Below, piece by piece: positions 1 through 8,388 of a DNA stretch of 27,417 bases. The first letter of the stretch is position 1. Each line of letters starts with the position of its first letter. Source of the DNA: Candidatus Zixiibacteriota bacterium. Lineage in GTDB: Bacteria; Zixibacteria; MSB-5A5; WJJR01. The DNA lies in assembly GCA_020058315.1 (NCBI GenBank), contig JAGVEK010000211.1:1-27417 (forward strand). Direction: 5' to 3'. A program made the position numbers and the translations under genes. The notes beneath the pieces were generated by a model. It did not search any database, was not told the DNA's origin, and worked only from the letters and a program-made list of their open reading frames with translations.

Positions 1-413
1 AAATCCTGCACCCAGAACAGCATGGGAATGCGCTTCAAGGCGGCAAGCACGGCGGCGGGCAGGCCGACAGTCAAGGGCGAAAGCTGGTAGCAGAGAACCA
101 AGTCATAGCGGCCACGGCACCAAAAGGGCCCGAGCAGCGTGGCAGCCACAGCGAACGAGAGGTAGTTGAGCATCAACCTCATGCCTCCCCCTTCACCCCG
201 CAGTACCAGAGGTATGCGGATAATCTCCACACCGGCTTGCACCTCACGACTCACGCCACCCATTTGATAGCCGGTGAAAAGCCGCCCCGACGGGTAGTTG
301 GGATAGCCTGTGAGGACGGAAACCTGATGACCTCGCTGCACAAGATCTGCCGCAATGTCGTTAATGCGAAAAGTTTCCGGCCAGAAATACTGGCTGACGA
401 TCAGAACATGCAT
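1..413 (-). CDS. GT4-family glycosyltransferase, N-terminal part (runs off the left edge)
   Basis: Reading the minus strand from the ATG at 413 gives an open frame of 137 codons that continues beyond base 1. The N-terminus reads MHVLIVSQYFWPE, followed by a RGHQVSVLTGYPNYPSG segment and, near the cut, MLFWVQD. This is the acceptor-side Rossmann domain typical of the GT4 enzymes often auto-annotated as WbuB or WcaI, which transfer a sugar to lipid-linked intermediates at the inner face of the cytoplasmic membrane. The donor-binding half with the E-x7-E motif lies outside the window. In-frame ATGs exist further upstream (for example at 473), but 413 fits the family N-terminus best. The gene lies downstream of the UDP-6-deoxy-L-hexosamine pathway genes, so that sugar is a reasonable donor. 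This is inference only. Confidence 0.85.
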   Translation of the reverse strand, partial: MHVLIVSQYFWPETFRINDIAADLVQRGHQVSVLTGYPNYPSGRLFTGYQMGGVSREVQAGVEIIRIPLVLRGEGGGMRLMLNYLSFAVAATLLGPFWCRGRYDLVLCYQLSPLTVGLPAAVLAALKRIPMLFWVQD

Positions 414-488
414 ATCAACCTGACCAAAGGACCGGGGCCGGTTCCTGTCGAGGGCGCCATGCGGTCGAGGCATCTCCATCCGATTGAC

Positions 489-1409
489 TCAGGCACGTAG
501 CCGCCGCATTTCCAGCGCTATTCTGAACGCTTTCTCTGACTGAAAAAATATCAGCGCCAGCGCATTCGAGAAATCGCAGGCGAGGAACAGGCGTCCCGCC
601 AGGTCGGCAAACTTCTCCAGCGCTCCTCCGGGCAGCGCCACGAGCCGGCGGGCAAGGCGACTGGAACGCAATTGTCCGGCCTCATCCGGGTGGAGCGTCT
701 CGAACAAGACATGATTGGGGGCCGCCTGACGGATTTTCTCCTGCAGCATCTGCTTGGTCAGAAGACCGAGATGGGTCACCGGATTGTCAATATGGACAAC
801 ACCATACAATTGACCTATGCGCACTCCCCATTCCATATCCTCGTAGCCGTAACCTTGAAACCGCTCTTCGAAAGGAACCGCTGTAGCAACATCGCGCCGA
901 ACCATGACATTCGCGGTAAATAGCCAGCGCCACGGACAACGGTTTCGCGTGGCCGCCGGCGCCACGCTGACCCGACGACCATAAAAAAGGTAGAAGGAAT
1001 AGGCTGGCTCCGATTCGAGGCAGCGAGCGTAGCTGATGCCCCCGCACACCACTGCCGAGTCGTATCGGCAGTGCTCCAGGTAGGCCCGGAGGAAGTCTTC
1101 CCGGTCCGGCATCACGTCGGCATCAAGAAACAGCAGCCATTCGCCTTGCGCTTCAGCCATCAACCGATTTCTGGCGCCTGCCCGCCCCAGATTGCGCGGC
1201 AATTCCAGCAGACGCAGGCAGGACACCCCCAGAGATTCGATAGCGTGGCGGTTCCCCGTAGCTAATCCCCGATCGGAGGAACCATCGTCAACAAATACAA
1301 CTTCCACCTGGTGTCCCATGTCCTGCCCACGAATTTCCGCCAGCAAGGCATGGGCCAAGGGCGCTATGTCGCGGTTATATACGGGTACCAGAACTGAAAG
1401 CAACGGCAT
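489..1409 (-). CDS. GT2-family glycosyltransferase
   Basis: This is a 306-residue GT-A-fold protein. It opens with the GT2 strand LLSVLVPVYNR (residues 3-13), then VFVDDGSSD (about 38-46), and has a metal-binding DAD at residues 96-98. A later GYGYEDMEWGVRI segment (about 187-199) carries the ED pair typical of the catalytic-base region. It should move a sugar from a nucleotide donor onto the growing polysaccharide in the cytoplasm; neither sugar can be read from the sequence. The ATG at 1409 was chosen. An in-frame GTG three codons earlier (1418) is possible, and neither has a convincing Shine-Dalgarno sequence. It follows the 2-epimerase gene by a short gap and precedes the truncated GT4 gene. 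The C-terminal 80 residues are rich in Arg, Leu and Ala and may lie on the membrane surface. Confidence 0.88.
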   Translation of the reverse strand: MPLLSVLVPVYNRDIAPLAHALLAEIRGQDMGHQVEVVFVDDGSSDRGLATGNRHAIESLGVSCLRLLELPRNLGRAGARNRLMAEAQGEWLLFLDADVMPDREDFLRAYLEHCRYDSAVVCGGISYARCLESEPAYSFYLFYGRRVSVAPAATRNRCPWRWLFTANVMVRRDVATAVPFEERFQGYGYEDMEWGVRIGQLYGVVHIDNPVTHLGLLTKQMLQEKIRQAAPNHVLFETLHPDEAGQLRSSRLARRLVALPGGALEKFADLAGRLFLACDFSNALALIFFQSEKAFRIALEMRRLRA

Positions 1410-1431
1410 TGTGGGCACGGCGCAATCGAGG

Positions 1432-2559
1432 CTACCGGTGCCAGATATAGCGGTTCACATACCCTGTGTAGCTCTGAATGATGCGGACTACCTTCTTGGA
1501 GACGTTGTCCACATCGTAATCCGGTACCAGTGTGAAGGCCCTGACGCCATCGCCGTGCTGACGGACGACCATATCGATACTGGCCATTACCTGGCCCGCG
1601 TCAAGGCTGGACATGACTACCGCAGCTTGGTCCATGCCTTCGGGCCGCTCGTGGGCACTGCGAATGGTGATCGCCGGAAAATTCAGAATCGAAGATTCCT
1701 CGGTGATGGTTCCGCTATCCGACACCACGCACCGGGCGCCCATTTGCAGGCGCACGTAATCAAGCAAACCCAGGGGTTTGAGGAACCGCACGTCCCCGTT
1801 GAGTTGACCTAAGCCCGCATCCTCGAGACGCTTGCGAGTACGCGGATGGGTGGAGACGATGACCGGTAGCCGATACGCATCCCAAAGCGCTTGCAGCGAC
1901 TGCAACAAGTTCTGCAGGTTGGCAAGGTCGTCCACGTTCTCTTCCCGGTGGGCGCTAACAACGAAGTACTTCCCGTCGTCGAGTTCGAGGCGAGAAAGCA
2001 CATCGGAAGCTTCAATTCCCTTCATGTAGTAAGTCAGCACCTCTTTCATCGGTGATCCGGTCTTGATCACGGTATCAGGACGAATGCCTTCGCTGAGCAG
2101 GTAACGACGGGCGTGCTCGGTATAGGGCATGTTGATGTCACTGGTGTGATCCACGATTTTGCGGTTGATCTCCTCGGGCACACGCTGATCGAAACAGCGG
2201 TTGCCCGCCTCCATATGGAAGATCGGTATTTTCAGGCGCTTTGCCGCGATGACCGACAGGCAGCTGTTGGTGTCGCCCAGGATAAGAATGGCATCCGGCT
2301 TCTCCGCGCGCAGTACCTCATCCGCACTAGCAATGATCTGCCCGATGGCGGCGGCGGGATGCGGCGCAGCAGCATTGAGAAAGTGATCCGGCTTGCGGAT
2401 GCCAAGCTGTTCGAAGAATATTTCGTTGAGTTCGTAATCGAAGTTCTGCCCGGTGTGCACCAGTACATGCTCGGTATGCAGGTCAAGCTCGGCAATTACC
2501 CGTGAGAGCTTGATGATTTCGGGACGCGTCCCGACAATGGTCATTACCTTGAGAGTCAT
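1432..2559 (-). CDS. wecB: UDP-N-acetylhexosamine 2-epimerase, non-hydrolysing (WecB/WbjD/WbvD type)
   Basis: The protein is 375 residues, the usual length for the non-hydrolysing UDP-GlcNAc 2-epimerase family. Visible signatures are GTRPEIIK (residues 10-17), LGDTNS with its Asp at 96, HMEAGNRCFDQRVPEE (115-130) and AHREEN (203-208). The family inverts C2 of a UDP-2-acetamido sugar by UDP elimination and re-addition. Directly upstream are a 5-inverting 4,6-dehydratase and an RmlD-like reductase, so its substrate here is probably a UDP-2-acetamido-2,6-dideoxy-L-hexose rather than UDP-GlcNAc. It would then act as WbjD/FnlC (giving UDP-L-FucNAc) or WbvD (giving UDP-L-QuiNAc). The ATG at 2559 was chosen over the in-frame TTG at 2565. 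The family is certain; the exact substrate is inferred. Confidence 0.93.
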   Translation of the reverse strand: MTLKVMTIVGTRPEIIKLSRVIAELDLHTEHVLVHTGQNFDYELNEIFFEQLGIRKPDHFLNAAAPHPAAAIGQIIASADEVLRAEKPDAILILGDTNSCLSVIAAKRLKIPIFHMEAGNRCFDQRVPEEINRKIVDHTSDINMPYTEHARRYLLSEGIRPDTVIKTGSPMKEVLTYYMKGIEASDVLSRLELDDGKYFVVSAHREENVDDLANLQNLLQSLQALWDAYRLPVIVSTHPRTRKRLEDAGLGQLNGDVRFLKPLGLLDYVRLQMGARCVVSDSGTITEESSILNFPAITIRSAHERPEGMDQAAVVMSSLDAGQVMASIDMVVRQHGDGVRAFTLVPDYDVDNVSKKVVRIIQSYTGYVNRYIWHR

Positions 2560-2589
2560 AGTCAACAGTCCGGGCCGGCCGATAAAATG

Positions 2590-3657
2590 CTAGCGCAGTA
2601 GTTCCTCGTCAGACATATTCGGCGAATCGCCGATCAGCAGGCCGTGCATTTTCAGCAGATCTCGCGTCCCGCCCAGGTCAAGCACAGTATCGGCAGAACT
2701 GAACTCTTTGCTCAAGGCATTGGCCTCTGCTGGTTTGTCGCGTTCCAGTTCAGGCAACATCGACCGGATAGCGTAATAGCTGCCGCGCCTAACGCAATGG
2801 TTAGCCTCCTCGTCGGACACCATGATCTCGTGCATTTTCTCTCCTGGACGAATGCCGACAACGTCGATCTGGATCGGGCGATCTTCCATCAGGGCCTTGG
2901 CAATATTGATCACGGTGGCCGCCGGGGCACGAGGCACATAAGTCTCACCGGGGTAAGCTCCGCGCAAGGCCTCGAATACGGTATCGACTGCCTGGTCCAG
3001 ACTAAGCAGGAACCTGGTCATGTCCGGAACGGTCACCGTAATCGGGCCACCATGCCTGATCTGATCATGAAACAGCGGAATTACTGAGCCTCGCGACGCG
3101 AGAACGTTCCCATAGCGGACGCAGATGAACCGGGTCTTCGGATTCAGTACATTCGCGCCAATAAAGATTCGTTCCTGCACGGCCTTGGTCATACCCATGA
3201 CGTTGACCGGCTTGCAGGCCTTGTCGGTGCTGATCCCGATCACAGTATCCACCGGGTAACCGTTCTGTTCGATGGCGCGTACTATGTTGTAAGCACCTAT
3301 GCAGTTGGTCATCACCGCCTGGGTTGGAAAATATTCGCAGGTGGGAACCTGCTTCAGCGCGGCGGCATTCACCACGACATCTGCATCGCGTACTGCGGAG
3401 CAGACCTCATCGAAGTTGCGCACATCCCCGATACGAAACTCGAGAACGTTCATGAAGTTGCGAAATATCACTTCGTCTGTCGTTGTATGTTTGTGCAAGT
3501 AAGACATTCTCATGTCATGCTGCTTGGCCTCGTCGCGCGAGAACACGATGACTTTTTTTGGGGTCCCCATCTCGCCACTCAGTACCCGATGGACGAACGT
3601 CTTGCCCATTGATCCCGTGCCGCCTGTAACCAGTACTTGCTTCCCCTCGAGAATCAT
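2590..3657 (-). CDS. wbjB: UDP-GlcNAc 5-inverting 4,6-dehydratase (FnlA/WbjB/CapE type)
   Basis: This 355-residue extended short-chain dehydrogenase has a nucleotide-binding GGTGSMG at residues 12-18, a STDKA motif at 143-147 and MGMTK at 154-158. Met154 stands where most SDR enzymes have the Tyr of YxxxK. This Met substitution is known from the WbjB/CapE branch of the 5-inverting 4,6-dehydratases. These enzymes convert UDP-GlcNAc to a UDP-2-acetamido-2,6-dideoxy-4-keto-L-hexose, the first step toward UDP-L-FucNAc or UDP-L-QuiNAc. It is soluble and cytoplasmic, with no membrane segments. Its ATG overlaps the stop of the upstream reductase by 4 bases (ATGA), and the 2-epimerase follows after about 30 bases, so the three enzymes form one translational unit. 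Confidence in the family is high. Confidence 0.94.
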   Translation of the reverse strand: MILEGKQVLVTGGTGSMGKTFVHRVLSGEMGTPKKVIVFSRDEAKQHDMRMSYLHKHTTTDEVIFRNFMNVLEFRIGDVRNFDEVCSAVRDADVVVNAAALKQVPTCEYFPTQAVMTNCIGAYNIVRAIEQNGYPVDTVIGISTDKACKPVNVMGMTKAVQERIFIGANVLNPKTRFICVRYGNVLASRGSVIPLFHDQIRHGGPITVTVPDMTRFLLSLDQAVDTVFEALRGAYPGETYVPRAPAATVINIAKALMEDRPIQIDVVGIRPGEKMHEIMVSDEEANHCVRRGSYYAIRSMLPELERDKPAEANALSKEFSSADTVLDLGGTRDLLKMHGLLIGDSPNMSDEELLR

Positions 3658-4520
3658 TTTGCTTCTCCCTGAAAATTCTTCGCCATTTCCTCGATCATTT
3701 GCTCCCAGCTCGGCGCTATATAGCCCGTAGCCCGCCGAAACAAATCTGAATTCAAACTGCGGTCACAGACAAAGCTGTCGTCCGGCAGGATTTGCGTCTC
3801 AAGCCTGAAGAATTGCTTTACCAGGCCCAATAACCGGTGCTTATCTATCGGGGCGCTCGAGACGTTATAGACGCCGCACAAGTCTTTGTGATGCAGCAGC
3901 ACGGATTCAATGATTCTGGCCATTTCGATGGTCGAAAAACCTGTGTAGATGGCCTTGGTGAAACCTTTCACCGTTCCTTTTTGTGCAAGGAACCACTCGA
4001 TCAAGCTGGCCTTACGCGTCAGTTCTCGACCAATTATCGAGGTGCGCAGGGTAATACAGCCAGCGCCACCGACTTCCCCAATAAGCTTGCTGCGTCCGTA
4101 GACATCCTCGGGGTCCGGGGTATCGGTTTCGGAATAGTTCCCGCGTTTGCCACTGAAGACGCAGTCGGTACTCATATGAACGAGTCGTGCGCCAATGGCT
4201 GCGCACATGAGGGCCAGCCGATGCGGCAACAAGGAATTGATCTCGATGCTGGGAATGGCTTCCTTGGCGTCCGCCCGCTGCTTGACCAAGCCCACTGCGT
4301 TTATCACCGCCTCAGGGCGGAAGTCTGTCAGAACCTCCAACATTCTCTCCATGGATCGGACATCCACAAGGGGGTAGGTGTTGGCATCTGTAAACAAACC
4401 ATAGGTACTGTAAGTCTTGAGGTCGCTCCTGACGGTGACGCCAACCTCATGCCGACCCGACCATTGCTTCAACAGCTGATGGCCCAGCATGCCGTCACCA
4501 CCTAGTACAAGAATTCGCAT
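3654..4520 (-). CDS. RmlD-like NAD(P)-dependent sugar-nucleotide 4-reductase (WbvR/QnlA-like)
   Basis: This is a 288-residue SDR. It has GGDGMLG at residues 8-14, MSTDCVFSG at about 116-124 and the catalytic YGRSK at 141-145, all as in dTDP-4-dehydrorhamnose reductase RmlD. It ends soon after the Rossmann fold and lacks the roughly 100-residue cupin-like C-terminal domain of the FucNAc-pathway reductases WbjC/CapF. Placed between a WbjB-type dehydratase and a 2-epimerase, it most likely reduces the 4-keto intermediate of a UDP-2-acetamido-2,6-dideoxy-L-hexose. In the described UDP-L-QuiNAc pathway (WbvB-WbvR-WbvD), the reductase is this RmlD-like type and gives UDP-L-RhaNAc, which is then epimerised. 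No other rhamnose gene is present, so a role in dTDP-rhamnose synthesis is unlikely. The ATG at 4520 is the natural start. The 4-base overlap with the dehydratase supports coupling. Confidence 0.9.
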   Translation of the reverse strand: MRILVLGGDGMLGHQLLKQWSGRHEVGVTVRSDLKTYSTYGLFTDANTYPLVDVRSMERMLEVLTDFRPEAVINAVGLVKQRADAKEAIPSIEINSLLPHRLALMCAAIGARLVHMSTDCVFSGKRGNYSETDTPDPEDVYGRSKLIGEVGGAGCITLRTSIIGRELTRKASLIEWFLAQKGTVKGFTKAIYTGFSTIEMARIIESVLLHHKDLCGVYNVSSAPIDKHRLLGLVKQFFRLETQILPDDSFVCDRSLNSDLFRRATGYIAPSWEQMIEEMAKNFQGEAK

Positions 4521-4563
4521 TCGACCAATCTTTCAATAAATACACGACAAACCGAAGACCAAG

Positions 4564-5508
4564 TCAGCCTTTACTCGCTCCACGCCGACGATTCATCCAC
4601 CATACTGCCTTGTGGCCAATGCGATTGACCACGGCATTGACCAATAGCCGCCAAGTCCGTAGCTGAATGACGATCCGCGGCCATTCGTCAATTGCATCCC
4701 CGACATGGCAATAGGCACGTACAACTCGACCCGAGCGCAAATGTAATCGCGCGGCGAGCAAATGGGCGTTTGCCAATGCCTCAGCCCGAGATCCGTCCGC
4801 CCCGGATGAGGCGTCACTGCCGGAAAAGTGCTTAACCATGACATTGTAAGGCTCTTCGGCCTGTGCTTCACTGCACGGCGCAAATGACTGGGCGGCGTCA
4901 TGTACCCGATAGGCAGCCAACTCCTGCCCTATGCGGACAAAGGACCCCACGGCCCCCAGTCGCAACCAGAACTCGAAATCGGGCACTTGGCGCAAGCTTT
5001 CGTTCCACGGTCCCGCCCGATCAAAGGCATGCCTCAAGAAAAATGCGCCGGGGCCTGGCGCACATACCATGCGCAACACCATCTGTGCATACGAATAGTC
5101 TGGCGCACGTACATGCCTGACAAGTCTGGAAGCGGAATCCACCAAGCGGAAGTCGCAGTAGCAGGCAACGGCAGAAGGACTGTCACGAAGTACCGCCACG
5201 GATCGACTTATCGCGCCGGGCAAAAGAAAATCGTCTGCGGACAAATATCCGAAAATATCACCACGCGCTTTTGCCCAACCCTTGTTCAGGGTGGCCGACT
5301 GTCCGCAATTGGAATGCGACCCGGCAACGACCCTCTCGCCATAGGAGATAATTATGTCCCGGGTGTTGTCGCTGGAACCGTCATCGAGAACAATCAGCTC
5401 AAGCTTCGGATAATCCTGGGCCAGGACGCTGTCGATTGCCTGCACAAGGTACTGCCCCTGGTTGTATGCGGGAATGACGATGGAGACCAACGGGTATTCA
5501 GCCGCCAT
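4564..5508 (-). CDS. GT2-family glycosyltransferase
   Basis: The protein is 314 residues and begins MAAEYPLVSIVIPAYN, with VLDDGSSD at about 40-47 and an ADD metal site at 91-93. The segment LLPGAISRSV follows, and a PDFEFWLRL segment lies further on in the catalytic region. The open frame extends upstream of 5508, but that extension lies inside the preceding GT4 gene in another frame. The ATG at 5508 has GAGGA a few bases upstream and gives the family N-terminus, so it was chosen. It overlaps the upstream gene by 11 bases. The sequence is clearly related to the GT2 encoded at 8389-9357, which shares the NKG..A.GDI, DD.LLPGAIS and PGPG.F..R.AFD blocks. Donor and acceptor are unknown. Confidence 0.88.
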   Translation of the reverse strand: MAAEYPLVSIVIPAYNQGQYLVQAIDSVLAQDYPKLELIVLDDGSSDNTRDIIISYGERVVAGSHSNCGQSATLNKGWAKARGDIFGYLSADDFLLPGAISRSVAVLRDSPSAVACYCDFRLVDSASRLVRHVRAPDYSYAQMVLRMVCAPGPGAFFLRHAFDRAGPWNESLRQVPDFEFWLRLGAVGSFVRIGQELAAYRVHDAAQSFAPCSEAQAEEPYNVMVKHFSGSDASSGADGSRAEALANAHLLAARLHLRSGRVVRAYCHVGDAIDEWPRIVIQLRTWRLLVNAVVNRIGHKAVWWMNRRRGASKG

Positions 5509-6709
5509 TCCGCTCTTCCTCGGATCGACCAGGGGCAAAAGCCTGCTGGTACATGGCGACAGCCTTTTCCGCGAGATTGCTTTGCTCCAGCCGCGCCACG
5601 GCGGTCTGCCAATTGATCCGGGCAGCCGAATCAACCAGCTCATCGTCGGTAAGGACCTGCCGAATCGCCAACTCCACGACATCGGGATCTTCGGGCGGAA
5701 CCAGCCACCCGGACAGGCCATGCTCGATCCATTCGTCAGCGCACGCAGTACAACTCTGGATCGGAAACGCCCCCATCACCATGGCCTCCAGCAACGAGGT
5801 GCTGATTGCATCGCTGATGCTCAAGCCAATCGACATCCGTGCCGCTGCATGGGCGCGCAGAATATCCTCGTGAGGCGCGTCCCTTTCAATGATCTGGGTC
5901 ATTACGCCGGTTCTCTCCGAAAACAACTGGGCGGCCAGCACTACATCCTGACTCGCGGAATAGATCACGACGGTGTATCCGGAAAGTACGTCGGCACAGC
6001 GCTCAAGCGCCCGCAGGCCGACCAGGGCCCGTCCTGCCCAGTGCTGATAGCCTTTCAGCATTATGGTGCGGCGCTCCGCCGTTCTCGTCTTGTCGCGAAC
6101 ATCCTTGATCCATGCCAGATCAAATCCGCCGGTATTTGGCATTACCGGCAGCACCAGCCCGCGAAATCCCAAGGCCCGTGCCAAATCGACATCTCGCTCA
6201 CATTCGCAGGAATAGAGGTCACAGGCTTCCATGACTGAACGAATGCGCCTGCGGTGCTCCTCAAGCCGCCCAAACAAATAGATGTCGCTGCCCCAGTTGG
6301 TAACCCACCACTTTGGGAAACCTTCCTTCCATCCAGCGCGGACCTGCTGCACCAGGTATCCGGAGTGCTGGATCTCCAAAGAATGAATCAGATCAGGTCG
6401 CAAGCGACCGATCAGGCGGCGCAGTTGCCAGACTCTGTAGCCTGGAAACAGGCGCAGTAATGCATAACGCGCCAGCAAGGCGATCGAGGCAAACCGCACA
6501 TAGAGTCCGCGATAGCGATTGCCTGTGTCTCCTGCGTTCCTCAGGCGGGCATACACGGCATGATGAACTGTCACATTAGTCAGTTCCGCATGGCTAATTC
6601 CAACGTCGATGCTTGGAAACAGGTGGATATCCCAACCGCGCCGCGACAGCTGGCGTACCCAGCGAGCCGTGTGCACACTGTCCGACATCGCTACAAACAG
6701 GATGCGCAT
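5498..6709 (-). CDS. GT4-family (glycosyl transferases group 1) glycosyltransferase
   Basis: This 403-residue GT-B-fold protein starts MRILFVAMSDSVHTARWVRQL, the acceptor-side Rossmann strand and helix of the GT4 family. A donor-site block around residues 296-318 reads SISDAISTSLLEAMVMGAFP. In it the usual E-x7-E pair appears as D300-x7-E308, an Asp for the first Glu. The WVTNWGSDIY stretch near 135-144 is a common feature of the N-domain in this group. An in-frame GTG at 6730 could add seven residues, but the ATG at 6709 matches the family start. The previous gene ends at 6734, and the following GT2 overlaps the end of this one by 11 bases. It presumably adds one sugar to the lipid-linked chain. 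Specificity cannot be read. Confidence 0.87.
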   Translation of the reverse strand: MRILFVAMSDSVHTARWVRQLSRRGWDIHLFPSIDVGISHAELTNVTVHHAVYARLRNAGDTGNRYRGLYVRFASIALLARYALLRLFPGYRVWQLRRLIGRLRPDLIHSLEIQHSGYLVQQVRAGWKEGFPKWWVTNWGSDIYLFGRLEEHRRRIRSVMEACDLYSCECERDVDLARALGFRGLVLPVMPNTGGFDLAWIKDVRDKTRTAERRTIMLKGYQHWAGRALVGLRALERCADVLSGYTVVIYSASQDVVLAAQLFSERTGVMTQIIERDAPHEDILRAHAAARMSIGLSISDAISTSLLEAMVMGAFPIQSCTACADEWIEHGLSGWLVPPEDPDVVELAIRQVLTDDELVDSAARINWQTAVARLEQSNLAEKAVAMYQQAFAPGRSEEERNGG

Positions 6710-6733
6710 AGGCTCGCGTTTTTTCTCCACCGA

Positions 6734-8380
6734 TCAGACTTTCAGGTCGGCGAGTCGCCACAGACCAAGGCACTTGTCGCCATACGCGCCATCTCCCTCG
6801 GTGCATTTTTCATTGATCAGACTAATGGGTGGCGGAAAGTTGAAGGGCGGGAGCTCCAAGTTGAGCGTGCGCCAGATATCGGCCCCCTTTAGGTCGACAT
6901 TCGCCGGCCTCGATGTAAATGTCGTCGACAGCAGATAGGTGCTTCCCGATCGGCGGAAATTCCTGACCGCTTCGAGCGCCTGCCTGAAATCCAGATGGAC
7001 CAGGCAGTCCCGGCAGAGAATTACGTCGACCTGCGGCAGAGGGTCGCGAATGATATCTCGACAGAGAAACTCGCGGGCATCGTTGCCGAAGCGCGTCTGG
7101 TTACCGGCAATCAGCGGCTCGACTATATCGATCCCGATGTACTTGTCGATACCTAGTGAGCAGTGCTGCATCCAGTTCAGGTCGCCACAGGGCGCATCGA
7201 TCATGCTGTGCGCGCCGAGTTCGGCCAGCAGGACCGGCAATTTCTCGCGCAGAACCGCTGTCTGGGCCATGGTCGACCCGCCGCCGGATCGCGATTCCTC
7301 GCTACCGAAAATGTTCTCCGCGTAGATCCTGGAGAACTTGCCCTTCACGCCCTCCTTCCGCCTTTGCAGAACCTCGAAAGCTGCCTGGACTATCGACTTC
7401 ATCTTTCTCATGATCATGTGCGCAGGTTCGCGCAATCCCTTCTTCAGTTGACCCAGATAGCGAATTGCATTGATTTCGGCCCTTCGCCAGAGGCCGACCA
7501 GGCCGCCAGCCGCAGCCTCGATTGCGCGCGCGAGTGCCAACTCGGCCGCCAGCGGAAATTCCCGCGAACGAAGATTTGCGGCTATGCGCGCGAAAGCAAT
7601 ATGCGGTGGCGCGCCGTCGGTTGCGTTCAGGTCAGCCACGGACAGCTTGTCAACAAATCCGCGCAGAAGTTGATCGCACTCTTCCTCGGCAACCTGTTGC
7701 AACTGCCGGCTGCCCTGCGCCGAATGCAGTCGGCCGGTGACCAGCACGCGCGGAACAACGGCGAACCTGAACCGCGATGAAATACGAAACCATAAATCGT
7801 AATCCTGCGTGGTCCGCAAAGATTCGTTGAAGACGCCGCATTCGTCAAATGCCGACCGGGGAATCAACAGCGTGCAGCCGTGCAGGCATTTGTATTCAGT
7901 CAGCCAGCGACGGAAGCCGCCCGGCGGGGCTTCGTGGCGCTCTTCGACAAATCTGCCAGTGTCCTGGTCGAGGGTCGCGAAGTAGGAATACAGAACGGTT
8001 CTCGGTCCTTCCGTGGCCAGGGCATCGACCTGCGCGAGGACCTTGTCGGCATGGTAGAGATCATCGTGGCTCAGCCACGAAAAGTAGTCCCCTGTCATTC
8101 GAGGAATGGCATGGTTGAGTGCCGAGGCAACATGCCCGTTCGGCTTCTCGAAATAGCGAATGCGATCACCATACGATCGGGCGATCTCTGCCGTCGCACC
8201 GCCGTCCGTCGAGCCGTCATTGATGACGATCACTTCGATGTTCCGGTAGGTTTGCGCCAGCGCGCTTTCAATGGCCTCTCGCAGGAAATCCGCCCCGTTG
8301 TAAACGGGAATGACGATGGATACTTTCGGATTCGACCCGCTGGCCCGGATAGCCGGGTTGTCGACAACTAGATTGTCCAT
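6734..8380 (-). CDS. Fusion: GT2 glycosyltransferase + class I SAM-dependent methyltransferase
   Basis: The protein is 548 residues. Residues 19 to about 250 are a GT2 domain, with VSIVIPVYNG at 20-29, VINDGSTDGG at 52-61, HDD at 105-107 and TTQDYDLWFRI in the catalytic region. A helical linker is followed, from about residue 349, by a class I methyltransferase domain. That domain has a GGGST segment, MIDAPCGDLNWM (393-404, the SAM-binding loop) and YIGIDIVEP. A domain of this type usually occurs as a separate protein of about 200-240 residues. The fusion suggests that one polypeptide both adds a sugar and methylates it or its neighbour. The ATG at 8380 follows the upstream stop by 8 bases, with GGAAGTGAG as a plausible ribosome site. 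The longer open frame upstream overlaps the previous gene and was rejected. Confidence 0.88.
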   Translation of the reverse strand: MDNLVVDNPAIRASGSNPKVSIVIPVYNGADFLREAIESALAQTYRNIEVIVINDGSTDGGATAEIARSYGDRIRYFEKPNGHVASALNHAIPRMTGDYFSWLSHDDLYHADKVLAQVDALATEGPRTVLYSYFATLDQDTGRFVEERHEAPPGGFRRWLTEYKCLHGCTLLIPRSAFDECGVFNESLRTTQDYDLWFRISSRFRFAVVPRVLVTGRLHSAQGSRQLQQVAEEECDQLLRGFVDKLSVADLNATDGAPPHIAFARIAANLRSREFPLAAELALARAIEAAAGGLVGLWRRAEINAIRYLGQLKKGLREPAHMIMRKMKSIVQAAFEVLQRRKEGVKGKFSRIYAENIFGSEESRSGGGSTMAQTAVLREKLPVLLAELGAHSMIDAPCGDLNWMQHCSLGIDKYIGIDIVEPLIAGNQTRFGNDAREFLCRDIIRDPLPQVDVILCRDCLVHLDFRQALEAVRNFRRSGSTYLLSTTFTSRPANVDLKGADIWRTLNLELPPFNFPPPISLINEKCTEGDGAYGDKCLGLWRLADLKV

Positions 8381-8388
8381 CGACGCAC

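Noticed and set aside
237..500. 87-codon plus-strand frame
   Set aside because: It overlaps the start of the truncated GT4 gene on the other strand, which has clear family motifs; the plus frame has none.
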